From Bacteroidota bacterium (GTDB lineage Bacteria; Bacteroidota; Bacteroidia; Chitinophagales; Chitinophagaceae), in NCBI GenBank assembly GCA_005798905.1, contig SYIK01000005.1, forward strand, positions 1-64,000: a stretch of 64,000 nucleotides of DNA, read 5' to 3'. Positions 35,272 through 43,849 of the stretch are shown one piece after another. The position numbers and the translations under genes are program-made. Numbering within the stretch: position 1 is the first letter of the stretch; each line of letters begins with the position of its first letter. A model generated the notes under the pieces. It was not told the DNA's origin. It was given only the letters and a program-made list of their open reading frames with translations, and searched no databases.

Positions 35272-36561
35272 ATGGTTCAAAAAATAATTGAAATAGCATT
35301 AAAAAATAGGCTTGTTGTTTTGCTTTTAGCTGCGGCATTATTTGCTTATGGAATATTTTCAATGAAGGAAAATCCTATTGATGCAATTCCTGATTTGAGT
35401 GAAACTCAAGTGATTGTTTTTACTGAATGGATGGGACGCAGTCCACAAGTGATAGAAGATCAGGTAACTTTCCCATTAGTAAGCAATCTTCAAGGTATTC
35501 CCAAAATAAAAAACATTCGAGGTTCTTCTATGTTTGGGATGAGTTTTGTTTATGTAATATTTGAAGATGATGTTGATAGTTACTGGGCAAGAACACGTGT
35601 AATGGAGCGATTAAACTATGCACAAAGATTATTACCGCAAAATGTAACTCCCACTCTTGGCCCTGACGGAACGAGTGTTGGTCATATTTTTTGGTATCAC
35701 CTCGATGCACCAAAAATGAATTTAGGAGAACAGCGAGCCTTACAAGATTGGTATATAAAATTTGCATTACAAACTGTACCAGGAGTAGCAGAAGTTGCTT
35801 CGTTTGGAGGATTTGAAAAACAATATCAAATCGTTATCGATCCGATAAAAATGCAATTCTTCAATTTATCGCTGATGGATATTATGAACAAAGTAAAGTC
35901 TAATAATAACGATGTTGGCGGTAGAAAATTTGAAATGTCCGATATGGCTTATATCATTCGTGGATTAGGTTATATCAAAAATAAAGAAACAATTGAAAAT
36001 ATTGCTTTAGCAAATAATAAGGGAACACCTGTTACAATTAAAGATATTGGGGTTGTACAAATGGGGGGTGATTTACGATTAGGAATTTTTGATGCGGATG
36101 GAAACGGAGAAGTTGTTGGAGGTATTGTAATCATGCGCTACAATGAAAATGCAAACAAAGTAATTGAAGCATTAAAAATAAAAATTAAAGAAGTTGAAAA
36201 AGGATTGCCAGTCGGTGTCTCATTAAAAACATCTTACGATAGAAGCACGCTAATTGAAGAAGCAATTAAATCAGTAAAAAATACTTTGATTGAAGAAATG
36301 ATTGCTGTTTCAATAATTGTTTTAGTTTTTCTTTTTCATTGGCGTAGTGCAGTTATCATTCTGATTCAACTACCAATTTCTGTGGCAGCAGGATTTATAT
36401 TACTGCAACTTTTTGGAATCAGTTCCAACATCATGTCGTTGACAGGAATTGCTTTGGCCATTGGCGTTGTTGTCGATGATGGAATTGTAATGGTTGAAAA
36501 TGCGTATCGACACCTAAGTGAAAAACAAACAGAAAAAAAACAATCACAACTTAATTCGTAA
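35272..36561 (+). CDS. cusA: CusA/CzcA RND efflux pump, N-terminal part of split gene
   Basis: 429 residues matching the first part of a CusA/CzcA-family heavy-metal pump: TM1, then the first periplasmic porter region with IPKIKNIRGSSMFGMSFVYVIF, then TM2 to TM4 ending in the proton-relay motif AIGVVVDDGIVMVENAYRHL. The frame ends at TAA 36559-36561, in the cytosolic linker after TM4, while the family runs on for another 600 residues. The next frame (from 36564) continues the alignment without overlap, shifted by -1 nt. A one-base loss near 36558-36562 would explain this. Either it is a true frameshift, a sequencing error, or a functional two-piece pump. Confidence 0.9.
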   Translation: MVQKIIEIALKNRLVVLLLAAALFAYGIFSMKENPIDAIPDLSETQVIVFTEWMGRSPQVIEDQVTFPLVSNLQGIPKIKNIRGSSMFGMSFVYVIFEDDVDSYWARTRVMERLNYAQRLLPQNVTPTLGPDGTSVGHIFWYHLDAPKMNLGEQRALQDWYIKFALQTVPGVAEVASFGGFEKQYQIVIDPIKMQFFNLSLMDIMNKVKSNNNDVGGRKFEMSDMAYIIRGLGYIKNKETIENIALANNKGTPVTIKDIGVVQMGGDLRLGIFDADGNGEVVGGIVIMRYNENANKVIEALKIKIKEVEKGLPVGVSLKTSYDRSTLIEEAIKSVKNTLIEEMIAVSIIVLVFLFHWRSAVIILIQLPISVAAGFILLQLFGISSNIMSLTGIALAIGVVVDDGIVMVENAYRHLSEKQTEKKQSQLNS

Positions 36562-36563
36562 AT

Positions 36564-38489
36564 ATGAGAAAGTGGTTTCAAAAAAATATAGACCCATTGA
36601 CGAAAGAAGAAAAAATGGCAGTGATTGAAAAATCGTCCAAACAAGTTGGCCCTGGTGTTTTTTATTCAACCATAATTGTAATTACTTCTTTTTTACCAGT
36701 TTTTCTTTTAACAGGAATGGAAGGAAAACTTTTTCATCCCCTTGCATGGACAAAAACTTTTATCCTTTTAATAGATGCATTTTTAGCCATTACTCTTACT
36801 CCAGTTTTAATCTCTTTAATTTTTAAAGGAAAATTAAAACCAGAAAGTGCAAATCCGATTACAAGAACACTTGAAAATATTTATACCCCAATTTTGAAAT
36901 GGTGTTTGAATTGGCGTAATACAACAATTGGAATAAACTTAATTGCTTTACTTGCTGGTTTTTTTATGATGACACGTTTAGGTTCAGAATTTATGCCACC
37001 GCTCGACGAAGGTTCATTATTATTTATGCCGGTAACCCTACCCGATGTTTCTAACTCTGAAGTAAAAAGAATATTACAAGTACAAGACAAACTAATTGGA
37101 ATGGTTCCTGAAGTGGCACATGTACTTGGAAAAGCAGGAAGAGCAAGCACTGCTACAGATAATTCGCCAATAAGTATGATTGAAACAATTATATTATTAA
37201 AACCAAAAATGGAATGGCGAAAAGGCATTTCGAAAGAAGATATTGTAAATGAACTTAATTCAAAATTACAAATACCAGGAGTTACAAATGGATGGACACA
37301 ACCGATTATCAACCGAATCAACATGCTATCAACCGGAATCCGAACAGATGTTGGATTAAAAGTTTATGGACAAGATTTAGATAGCATTTATGCTTTTGCG
37401 CAAACAATCAAACAACAATTACAAAATATTGACGGCGTAAAAGATTTATATGTAGAACCAATTACCGGAGGAAAATATCTTGACATTATTGCGAAGCGAG
37501 AAGAAATTGGAAAGTACGGACTAAGTATTGATGATATTAATTTAGTAATTGAAACTGCTTTGGGTGGAATGAAGTTGACAACCACTATCGAAGGCCGTCA
37601 ACGATTTTCAGTAAATGCAAGATTTGGGCAAGATTTTAGAAACAACCTGAAAGCAATAAAAAGATTGCAAATTCAAACAATGGATTACGGTCCTATTCCA
37701 TTAGAAGCAGTTGCAGAAATAAAAATAAGCGAAGGTCCGTCGATGATAAATTCAGAAAATGCAATGCTTCGCGGAACAGTTTTATTTAATGTACGCGAAC
37801 GCGATTTAGGAACAACAGTTTCGGAAGCAAAACAAAAGTTAGATCAGATGATTTCTAAATTACCAAAAGGATATTTTTTGGAATGGAGCGGACAATGGGA
37901 AAATCAAATTAGAGCAAATGAAACGCTTAAAATGATTATTCCAATTGTAGTTATTATCATTTTTATGGTACTTTTTTTTACTTACCGTTCCATAAAGGAA
38001 GCCGTTATAACAATGATAACTGTTCCCTTTGCTTTAATTGGCGGGGTTTTCATGATTTATTTTTATGGAGTCAACTTATCAGTTGCAGTTGCAGTAGGTT
38101 TTATTGCATTGTTTGGAATGGCAATTGAAACAGCAATGCTCATGACAATATATCTGAATGAAGCCATGCAAAAAATGGTTTCAATTCATGGCAATTCTAA
38201 AACGACACTGACTTCTGCTGTAATAAGAGAATTTGTAATTGAAGGGGCAGCGAAAAGATTGCGCCCAAAATTGATGACAGTTTCAGTTGGTTTGTTTGGA
38301 TTGATTCCCATTCTTTGGGCAACAGGTGTTGGCAGTGACATTATGCGTCCAATAACAATTCCATTAATTGGAGGAACCATTTCTTCCATCATTTATGTTT
38401 TGTTTATTACTCCAGTAATTTTTGAAATGATTAAAGAAAACGAACTAAATAAAAAAGGTAAAATAATATTGATTGATGAAAATGTATAA
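36564..38489 (+). CDS. cusA: CusA/CzcA RND efflux pump, C-terminal part of split gene
   Basis: 641 residues that pick up exactly after the first half: the linker, then K-Q-V-G-P-G-V-F-Y-S-T (TM5), TM6, the second porter domain (from about 135), and TM7-TM12 with the V-G-F-I-A-L-F-G-M-A-I-E-T motif. Met205 (SPISMIET) and Met254 (NRINMLSTG) lie where CusA-type pumps carry methionines, compatible with Cu+ or Ag+, though this is not a full metal-site match. The ATG is 2 bp after the previous stop, so translational coupling is possible. It overlaps the TolC-like gene by 14 bp. Confidence 0.9.
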   Translation: MRKWFQKNIDPLTKEEKMAVIEKSSKQVGPGVFYSTIIVITSFLPVFLLTGMEGKLFHPLAWTKTFILLIDAFLAITLTPVLISLIFKGKLKPESANPITRTLENIYTPILKWCLNWRNTTIGINLIALLAGFFMMTRLGSEFMPPLDEGSLLFMPVTLPDVSNSEVKRILQVQDKLIGMVPEVAHVLGKAGRASTATDNSPISMIETIILLKPKMEWRKGISKEDIVNELNSKLQIPGVTNGWTQPIINRINMLSTGIRTDVGLKVYGQDLDSIYAFAQTIKQQLQNIDGVKDLYVEPITGGKYLDIIAKREEIGKYGLSIDDINLVIETALGGMKLTTTIEGRQRFSVNARFGQDFRNNLKAIKRLQIQTMDYGPIPLEAVAEIKISEGPSMINSENAMLRGTVLFNVRERDLGTTVSEAKQKLDQMISKLPKGYFLEWSGQWENQIRANETLKMIIPIVVIIIFMVLFFTYRSIKEAVITMITVPFALIGGVFMIYFYGVNLSVAVAVGFIALFGMAIETAMLMTIYLNEAMQKMVSIHGNSKTTLTSAVIREFVIEGAAKRLRPKLMTVSVGLFGLIPILWATGVGSDIMRPITIPLIGGTISSIIYVLFITPVIFEMIKENELNKKGKIILIDENV

Positions 38490-39729
38490 ACTTATTCCAT
38501 TGTTGTTTGCTCTGATTGTTACTTTTAGTAGCAACGCTCAAACATTGAAATTAGATGCAATCCTTGATAGCATTCGCATTGCTCATCCAATGTTAAAAGT
38601 TTACGACAATGAAATTCGTGCAATGGATGAAGCTGCAAAAGGTGCAAAGAGTTGGATGCCGCCACAATTTGGGCTTGGCCAGTTTATGACTCCGTACGAT
38701 GTGCGGCTTTGGCATAGAGAGGGCGATATCCCAGGTATGGGATCCGTGATGATTTCTGGCGAACAAATGTTTCCAAACAAAAGAAAATTAGAGGCAGATG
38801 AAAAAATGATGCGTTCAATGTCTGCTGTAGAAAAGGAAAAGAAAAATGCAACATTAAACGAATTAATAGTTTTGGCTAAAGAATTTTATTATGATTGGAT
38901 AATTCTGAAAAAAAAATTATTGCTACTCAATCAAAACGAAAAGCTACTTGAGTTGATGATTAAGAATGCAGAAATTAGATACCAAAACAATCTTGAAAAA
39001 ATTGGCACTTATTTCAAAGCCAAAGCCAATTTGGGGAATTTGCAAAACATGCGTTTAATGACTGAAACAACTGTCAATGAAAGAAGAATCCAACTCAATA
39101 CGTTGATGGGAAGAAATTCAAAAATTTATTTTGATATCGACACAATTTATCAAATGAATGATTATTCAGAATTTATAATTGACGATTCATTTTTTTTACA
39201 AAATCGAAGTGATATAAAAGCACTTTCAAGAGAGATTGATTTAAACAACCTTAAACAAGAATCAGAAAAACAAGCACTCAAACCACAATTCGGAATTCGT
39301 TTTGATAATATGGTTGGATTTGGTGGACAACCCGTGCAATATTCAATAATGGGAATGGTAAAATTCCCCATGGCAAAATGGTCCTCAAAAATGAATAAAG
39401 CAACTATTGAAAGTTTAAAATGGAAAGCAAATGCATTACAGTCAGAAAAAGAAGTAATGGCAAATGAATATCGAGGAATGTTTTACGAAATTCTAAATGA
39501 AATGGAATTAAAAAAGAAACAAATTACACTTTATGACGAAAAAATAATTCCTGCTTTTCGAAACAATTTCAAATCAATGCTTTTGAGTTATGAACAAAAT
39601 ACGGAAGAGTTATTTATGCTTTATGATGCTTGGGAGAAAATGAATATGGCGCAATTGGAATATGTAGAGCTGGTGAATGAAAGTTTGAAATTGCATGTAA
39701 AATTAGAAAGAATAATAGAAAAAAAATAA
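38476..39729 (+). CDS. TolC-family outer-membrane channel of the metal pump
   Basis: 417 residues from the ATG at 38476 (a second ATG follows at 38482), with a signal peptide ending in F-S-S-N-A-Q. It has the two-fold repeat of long coiled helices of outer-membrane efflux proteins: V-Y-D-N-E-I-R-A-M-D-E and then S-E-K-Q-A-L-K-P-Q-F-G-I near residue 275, where the second half begins. By position it is the CusC-like exit duct for the split pump. Its start overlaps the pump's end by 14 bp, which suggests tight translational coupling. Confidence 0.92.
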   Translation: MKMYKLIPLLFALIVTFSSNAQTLKLDAILDSIRIAHPMLKVYDNEIRAMDEAAKGAKSWMPPQFGLGQFMTPYDVRLWHREGDIPGMGSVMISGEQMFPNKRKLEADEKMMRSMSAVEKEKKNATLNELIVLAKEFYYDWIILKKKLLLLNQNEKLLELMIKNAEIRYQNNLEKIGTYFKAKANLGNLQNMRLMTETTVNERRIQLNTLMGRNSKIYFDIDTIYQMNDYSEFIIDDSFFLQNRSDIKALSREIDLNNLKQESEKQALKPQFGIRFDNMVGFGGQPVQYSIMGMVKFPMAKWSSKMNKATIESLKWKANALQSEKEVMANEYRGMFYEILNEMELKKKQITLYDEKIIPAFRNNFKSMLLSYEQNTEELFMLYDAWEKMNMAQLEYVELVNESLKLHVKLERIIEKK

Positions 39730-39744
39730 CCGCAAAGGAAAAGA

Positions 39745-41238
39745 ATGAAAAGAAGAAGTTTTATAAAAATGTCAGGATTGAGCGCAAGTGGAATTCTTGC
39801 TTCTGGTTCAATTACTGCCCTGTTTTCTAGTTGTCAAAAAGATTACCGTCTTGGGTTGGTTACAAAACCTGTAATTGTAGTGGAGGGTGATTTTTCAAAT
39901 CTATTAACTTTTCCTAATCAATCCGGTGCAAATTTTACGTTGACTGCACAAACAACTTCCGCAAATTTGAAAGGAAATTCAGTTTCGGTATTGGGATATC
40001 AGTCCAATAAATTATTAGGTCCTACAATTAGGATTAACAAAGGAGATGCAGTAAATATTTTATTGCAGAATAATTTATCCGAACCAACAAATATTCATTT
40101 TCATGGTTTAAAAGTTCCGGCGATTATGGATGGACATCCCGATCAAATTGTAAATGGAGGTAGCTCCTTTCGTTATCAATTTATCGTAAATCAAAGAGCT
40201 GGTTTAAGTTGGTATCATCCACATCCACACGGTAATACAGGCAAAGAAGTAGTACAAGGATTAGCAGGTGCATTTATTATTAATGATTCAGAAGAAGCTG
40301 CACTTAATCTTCCTTCCGACCAATATGAATTGCCGCTGATTATTCAAGATAAATTGATCAGTTCATCAGGTATTCAATATAACCCATCAATAAAGGAAAT
40401 AATGGCCGGGTATATGGGTGAATCTGTTTTTGTAAATGGAGTTTTCTCTCCATTTACAGAAGTATCTGCGAGAATTTATCGACTTAGAATTTTAAATGGA
40501 TCAAATGCTAGAGTGTATAATCTTGCTTTGAGCAATAATGATGATATTACTATTATTGGGAATGACGGTGGTTTGTTAAAAATGCCAGCTTCAGTAAAAG
40601 AAATATTAATAGGCCCTGGTGAAAGATTAGATGTTTTAATTAATTTTTCAAATACAGTTATCGGTACTGAAATATATTTAATGAGTAAAGAATTTTTAAA
40701 TGGAGGAAATGCGCAAGGGAAACAAAATTTTAAAATAATGAAATTTAAAGTTTCAATGCAATCATTTTCTACGTTTACACTTCCAGTAAGTCTTTCCGAT
40801 ATTCCAACAATTTCAATATCCTCTGTTGTAAAATCACGAACCTTTGAAATTTCTAATGCAATGGAACATCATGGTGTGCCAATGAATAACGGTATGCAAA
40901 TGCGACATCGGATAAACGGAAAGTTATACTTAAACACTCGGATAGATGAAACTGTAGCCAAAAACACCAATGAAATTTGGGTTTTTGATAATAGTAAAGG
41001 CGATGAACCACATCCGATGCATTTACATGGTGTTTTCTTTCAAATTTTAGAACGAACCAAAGGAAGAGGAAATCTTCTTGCATCCGAAAGCGGATGGAAG
41101 GATACGGTTTTAGTATTGCCTGGTGAGGTTGTTAAAGTAATTATCCCATTTGAAAATAATACAGGAAAGTTTGTTTTTCATTGTCACAATCTTGAACACG
41201 AAGATGATGGAATGATGTTGCAATACCAATTGAGTTAA
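39745..41238 (+). CDS. multicopper oxidase (CueO/SufI-like), Tat lipoprotein-type start
   Basis: 497 residues with all copper motifs. HFHG (118-121) and WYHPHPHG (156-163) supply N-terminal trinuclear-centre ligands. The C-terminal HPMHLHG (His423, His426, His428) and HCHNLEHEDDGMM (His479, Cys480, His481, His485, Met490) provide the rest, so it should be catalytically competent. A methionine-rich stretch at 373-386 is reminiscent of cuprous-oxidase substrate loops. The N-terminus begins MKRRSFIK (twin arginine) and contains FSSC at 27-30, so it may be exported folded and lipid-anchored. Inside this cluster it probably oxidises Cu+ to Cu2+ in the periplasm. Confidence 0.92.
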   Translation: MKRRSFIKMSGLSASGILASGSITALFSSCQKDYRLGLVTKPVIVVEGDFSNLLTFPNQSGANFTLTAQTTSANLKGNSVSVLGYQSNKLLGPTIRINKGDAVNILLQNNLSEPTNIHFHGLKVPAIMDGHPDQIVNGGSSFRYQFIVNQRAGLSWYHPHPHGNTGKEVVQGLAGAFIINDSEEAALNLPSDQYELPLIIQDKLISSSGIQYNPSIKEIMAGYMGESVFVNGVFSPFTEVSARIYRLRILNGSNARVYNLALSNNDDITIIGNDGGLLKMPASVKEILIGPGERLDVLINFSNTVIGTEIYLMSKEFLNGGNAQGKQNFKIMKFKVSMQSFSTFTLPVSLSDIPTISISSVVKSRTFEISNAMEHHGVPMNNGMQMRHRINGKLYLNTRIDETVAKNTNEIWVFDNSKGDEPHPMHLHGVFFQILERTKGRGNLLASESGWKDTVLVLPGEVVKVIIPFENNTGKFVFHCHNLEHEDDGMMLQYQLS

Positions 41239-41250
41239 AAAAAATAGTTT

Positions 41251-42501
41251 ATGAAAAGCATTTATACTTTGGTTATTTGTTTCATGTCAATTGTTTTTAT
41301 TGCTTGTAAAAACAATAATGAACAAATAGAAACTAATTTACAAAAAGTGCAAAAGGAATTATTTACTTGTCCCATGACAGAAGATTCTATTTTCAGCAAT
41401 AAAGCTGGCACCTGCCCAAAGTGTGGAATGGATTTAGTGAAAGTAGAATCCAAAGAAGAAAAAATTGAAATTGATGATTTAGAATCTTTGATAAAACCAA
41501 CTAATGAGTTTGTTATTGCTTCAATTCCAGTTATTACACTTAAAAAAAGTAGTGAACAAATTACAATAGAAACAATCGCTACAATTAATTACGATACAAA
41601 ACATATTGGAAATATTTCATCAAGAGTTGCCGGAAGAATTGAAAAATTATATGTTCGCTATCGTTTTCAAAAAATTGAAAAAGGTCAACTGCTATTTGAA
41701 ATTTACAGCCCAGAATTAAATACAGTACAAAAGAATCTATTATTGTTTTTATCGCTGGATTCTTCAAACCATGATTTGCTTAATGCTTCAAAAGAAAAAC
41801 TTGTTCAACTTGGGATGAGTAGACAAGAAATACAACAACTGATTCAAACTGGGAAAACTAAATCAACAATTTCTATTTATAGCGATTATAGCGGACATCT
41901 CCACGAAGTGGGTAATAGTAATAAAATGGGTTTTGAATTGAACGAGATGAAAGAAACGAAAGCAATAAATGAACTGTTATCTATTAAAGAAGGAATGTAT
42001 TTTGAAAAGGGGCAAATAATATTTTCTGTTTATAACCCCAATTATGTTTGGGCTGTATTAACTATTTCTAATCAAATGCAACCGGTTATTCAACTAAATA
42101 ATTCAGTAAAAATAATTTCAGAAACTAGTCGAAACAATGAGATTAAAACGTCCATTGATTTTATAGAACCTTTCTATCGTATCGAAAGTAAATTTTTAAC
42201 CGTACGTACTTCTTTCGATAATAGTAAAAACAAAATTCCAATTGGGAGTCAAGTAAATGCAACAATTTTTGGAAAATCAAAGAATGCCTATTGGTTACCC
42301 ATCACCGCAGTGTTAAATCTTGGCGCAGAGAGTGTTGTATTTGTTAAAAATGAAAATGGATTTAAAATAAAAAAAATAAAAAAAGGAATAACCTATAAAA
42401 ATTTGGTTGAAATAATAAGTGGTGTTTCTCTCTCTGATTCTGTTGCTAATGATGCACAGTTTTTAATAGATAGTGAAAGTTATATTAAGTTAAAAAAATA
42501 G
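41251..42501 (+). CDS. CusB-like RND adaptor with N-terminal metal-binding domain (first copy)
   Basis: A 416-residue periplasmic adaptor. The lipobox FIAC puts the lipidated Cys at 19. A heavy-metal-binding module follows, with Cys40, Met42, Cys55, Cys58 and Met60. The rest has the membrane-fusion layout: a beta-barrel/lipoyl half (S-S-R-V-A-G-R-I-E-K-L-Y), a long helical hairpin, then the second lipoyl half (G-M-Y-F-E-K-G-Q-I-I-F-S-V) and a barrel. It bridges the RND pump and TolC channel. It is followed 2 bp later by a second, diverged adaptor. Confidence 0.9.
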   Translation: MKSIYTLVICFMSIVFIACKNNNEQIETNLQKVQKELFTCPMTEDSIFSNKAGTCPKCGMDLVKVESKEEKIEIDDLESLIKPTNEFVIASIPVITLKKSSEQITIETIATINYDTKHIGNISSRVAGRIEKLYVRYRFQKIEKGQLLFEIYSPELNTVQKNLLLFLSLDSSNHDLLNASKEKLVQLGMSRQEIQQLIQTGKTKSTISIYSDYSGHLHEVGNSNKMGFELNEMKETKAINELLSIKEGMYFEKGQIIFSVYNPNYVWAVLTISNQMQPVIQLNNSVKIISETSRNNEIKTSIDFIEPFYRIESKFLTVRTSFDNSKNKIPIGSQVNATIFGKSKNAYWLPITAVLNLGAESVVFVKNENGFKIKKIKKGITYKNLVEIISGVSLSDSVANDAQFLIDSESYIKLKK

Positions 42502-42503
42502 TT

Positions 42504-43703
42504 ATGAAGCAAGTTGCCTATTTGTTTTTATATGTTTTTAGTTTGATTTCTTGTAGTGATAACCCGAAAAATATTCAAAGAGAGAACACGTATTATACTT
42601 GTTCGATGGATCCCCAAGTCATCTCAAACAAACCTGGTAAATGTCCTATTTGTAAAATGGAATTAACTAAAATTAATCGTTTAATAAGCACAAATACAAA
42701 CGAAGTTCAACTGAGTGAGCAACAAATTCAATTAGGAAATATTTCAACAAAGACTTTAGGATTAAATTCCATTACAGATCAACTCAAACTTTCAGCTACA
42801 CTGAATTTTGATCAAACAAAAACAATTTCTATCAATTCAAGAATAATGGGCAGGGTGGAGAAACTATTTCATAAATCTATTGGTGAATTTGTAACTGCAA
42901 ATACCCCCGTCTATGAATTATACAGCGAAGAATTGAATAATGCAAAACAAGAATATTTGCTTTTGATTGCAAAAAAGAAATTATTTGAAAAAGAAGATTT
43001 CGTTTCATTCGATGAGCTGTTGCGAAATGCAAAAAACAAATTGATTTTATGGGGGTTAAATGAAAATCAAATTAGAGAGCTTGAAAAAAATAAAAAAGCA
43101 AACCAGCCTTCAACTTTTTATTCTTCGAAATCTGGTTATATTACCTCATTAAATGTATTGGAAGGAGAATATGTTGCTGAAGGAGGAACTATAATGCAGC
43201 TTGCTGATCTATCGATACTTTGGGCTGAAGCAAAAGTGTATACATATGAGTTATCAGAAATCGATAAAAACAAGAAGGCGATTGTGAGTGTCCCTGATAT
43301 TTCTGAAAAAGAATTTGTTGGAAGTATCGAATTTGTAAACCCTGAAATTTATACAGATTCAAGAATTAATTTAATCCGCGTTTCTATTCCCAATACTAAA
43401 AATGAATTTAAACCTGGGATGGCTGCAGTAGTAATGTTAACTAGTGCAACTAAAAATTCAATTATATTACCAATTGATGCCGTTATTCGCGATTCAAAAG
43501 TTTCAAAAGTATGGATACTTTCTGGAAAGAATAGGTTTAAAAGTGTAGAAGTTATAACCGGAATTGAATCCGAATCAAGTGTTGAAATAATTGAAGGATT
43601 GAATATAAATGATATTGTAGTTGTTTCGGGTGCATATCTCATAAATAGTGAGTTTATTTTTAAATATGGTGTAAAGTCTCAGATGATACATGAACATAAA
43701 TAA
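42504..43703 (+). CDS. CusB-like RND adaptor with N-terminal metal-binding domain (second copy)
   Basis: A 399-residue adaptor with lipobox LISC (Cys17) and a metal-binding module with Cys33, Met35, Cys47, Cys50 and Met52. The barrel-lipoyl part has S-R-I-M-G-R-V-E-K-L-F-H; the hairpin is followed by G-Y-I-T-S-L-N-V-L-E-G-E-Y-V-A-E-G-G. It is only moderately similar to the preceding adaptor, so the pair is an old duplication. A mixed adaptor ring or two separate assembly variants are both possible. It closes the metal cluster; no obvious terminator follows in the 146-bp gap. Confidence 0.9.
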   Translation: MKQVAYLFLYVFSLISCSDNPKNIQRENTYYTCSMDPQVISNKPGKCPICKMELTKINRLISTNTNEVQLSEQQIQLGNISTKTLGLNSITDQLKLSATLNFDQTKTISINSRIMGRVEKLFHKSIGEFVTANTPVYELYSEELNNAKQEYLLLIAKKKLFEKEDFVSFDELLRNAKNKLILWGLNENQIRELEKNKKANQPSTFYSSKSGYITSLNVLEGEYVAEGGTIMQLADLSILWAEAKVYTYELSEIDKNKKAIVSVPDISEKEFVGSIEFVNPEIYTDSRINLIRVSIPNTKNEFKPGMAAVVMLTSATKNSIILPIDAVIRDSKVSKVWILSGKNRFKSVEVITGIESESSVEIIEGLNINDIVVVSGAYLINSEFIFKYGVKSQMIHEHK

Positions 43704-43730
43704 GTGCGAATTTTTAACCCTCTTCTTGCC

Positions 43731-43738
43731 TATTTTTG
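43731..43738 (+). promoter_or_regulatory. candidate promoter -7 motif for the sugar transporter
   Basis: TATTTTTG fits TAnnTTTG. The start would be near 43744, a leader of about 106 nt. No good -33 element. Confidence 0.35.
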
Positions 43739-43849
43739 ATTTCTATTGAAATTATTTTTAAGCTAACTGTTGAATTAAATTAAAGATAAATTCAATCTTA
43801 AAATATTTATACTTATTTTCATTGCTTAAATTTTAACTAACCAATTTTT

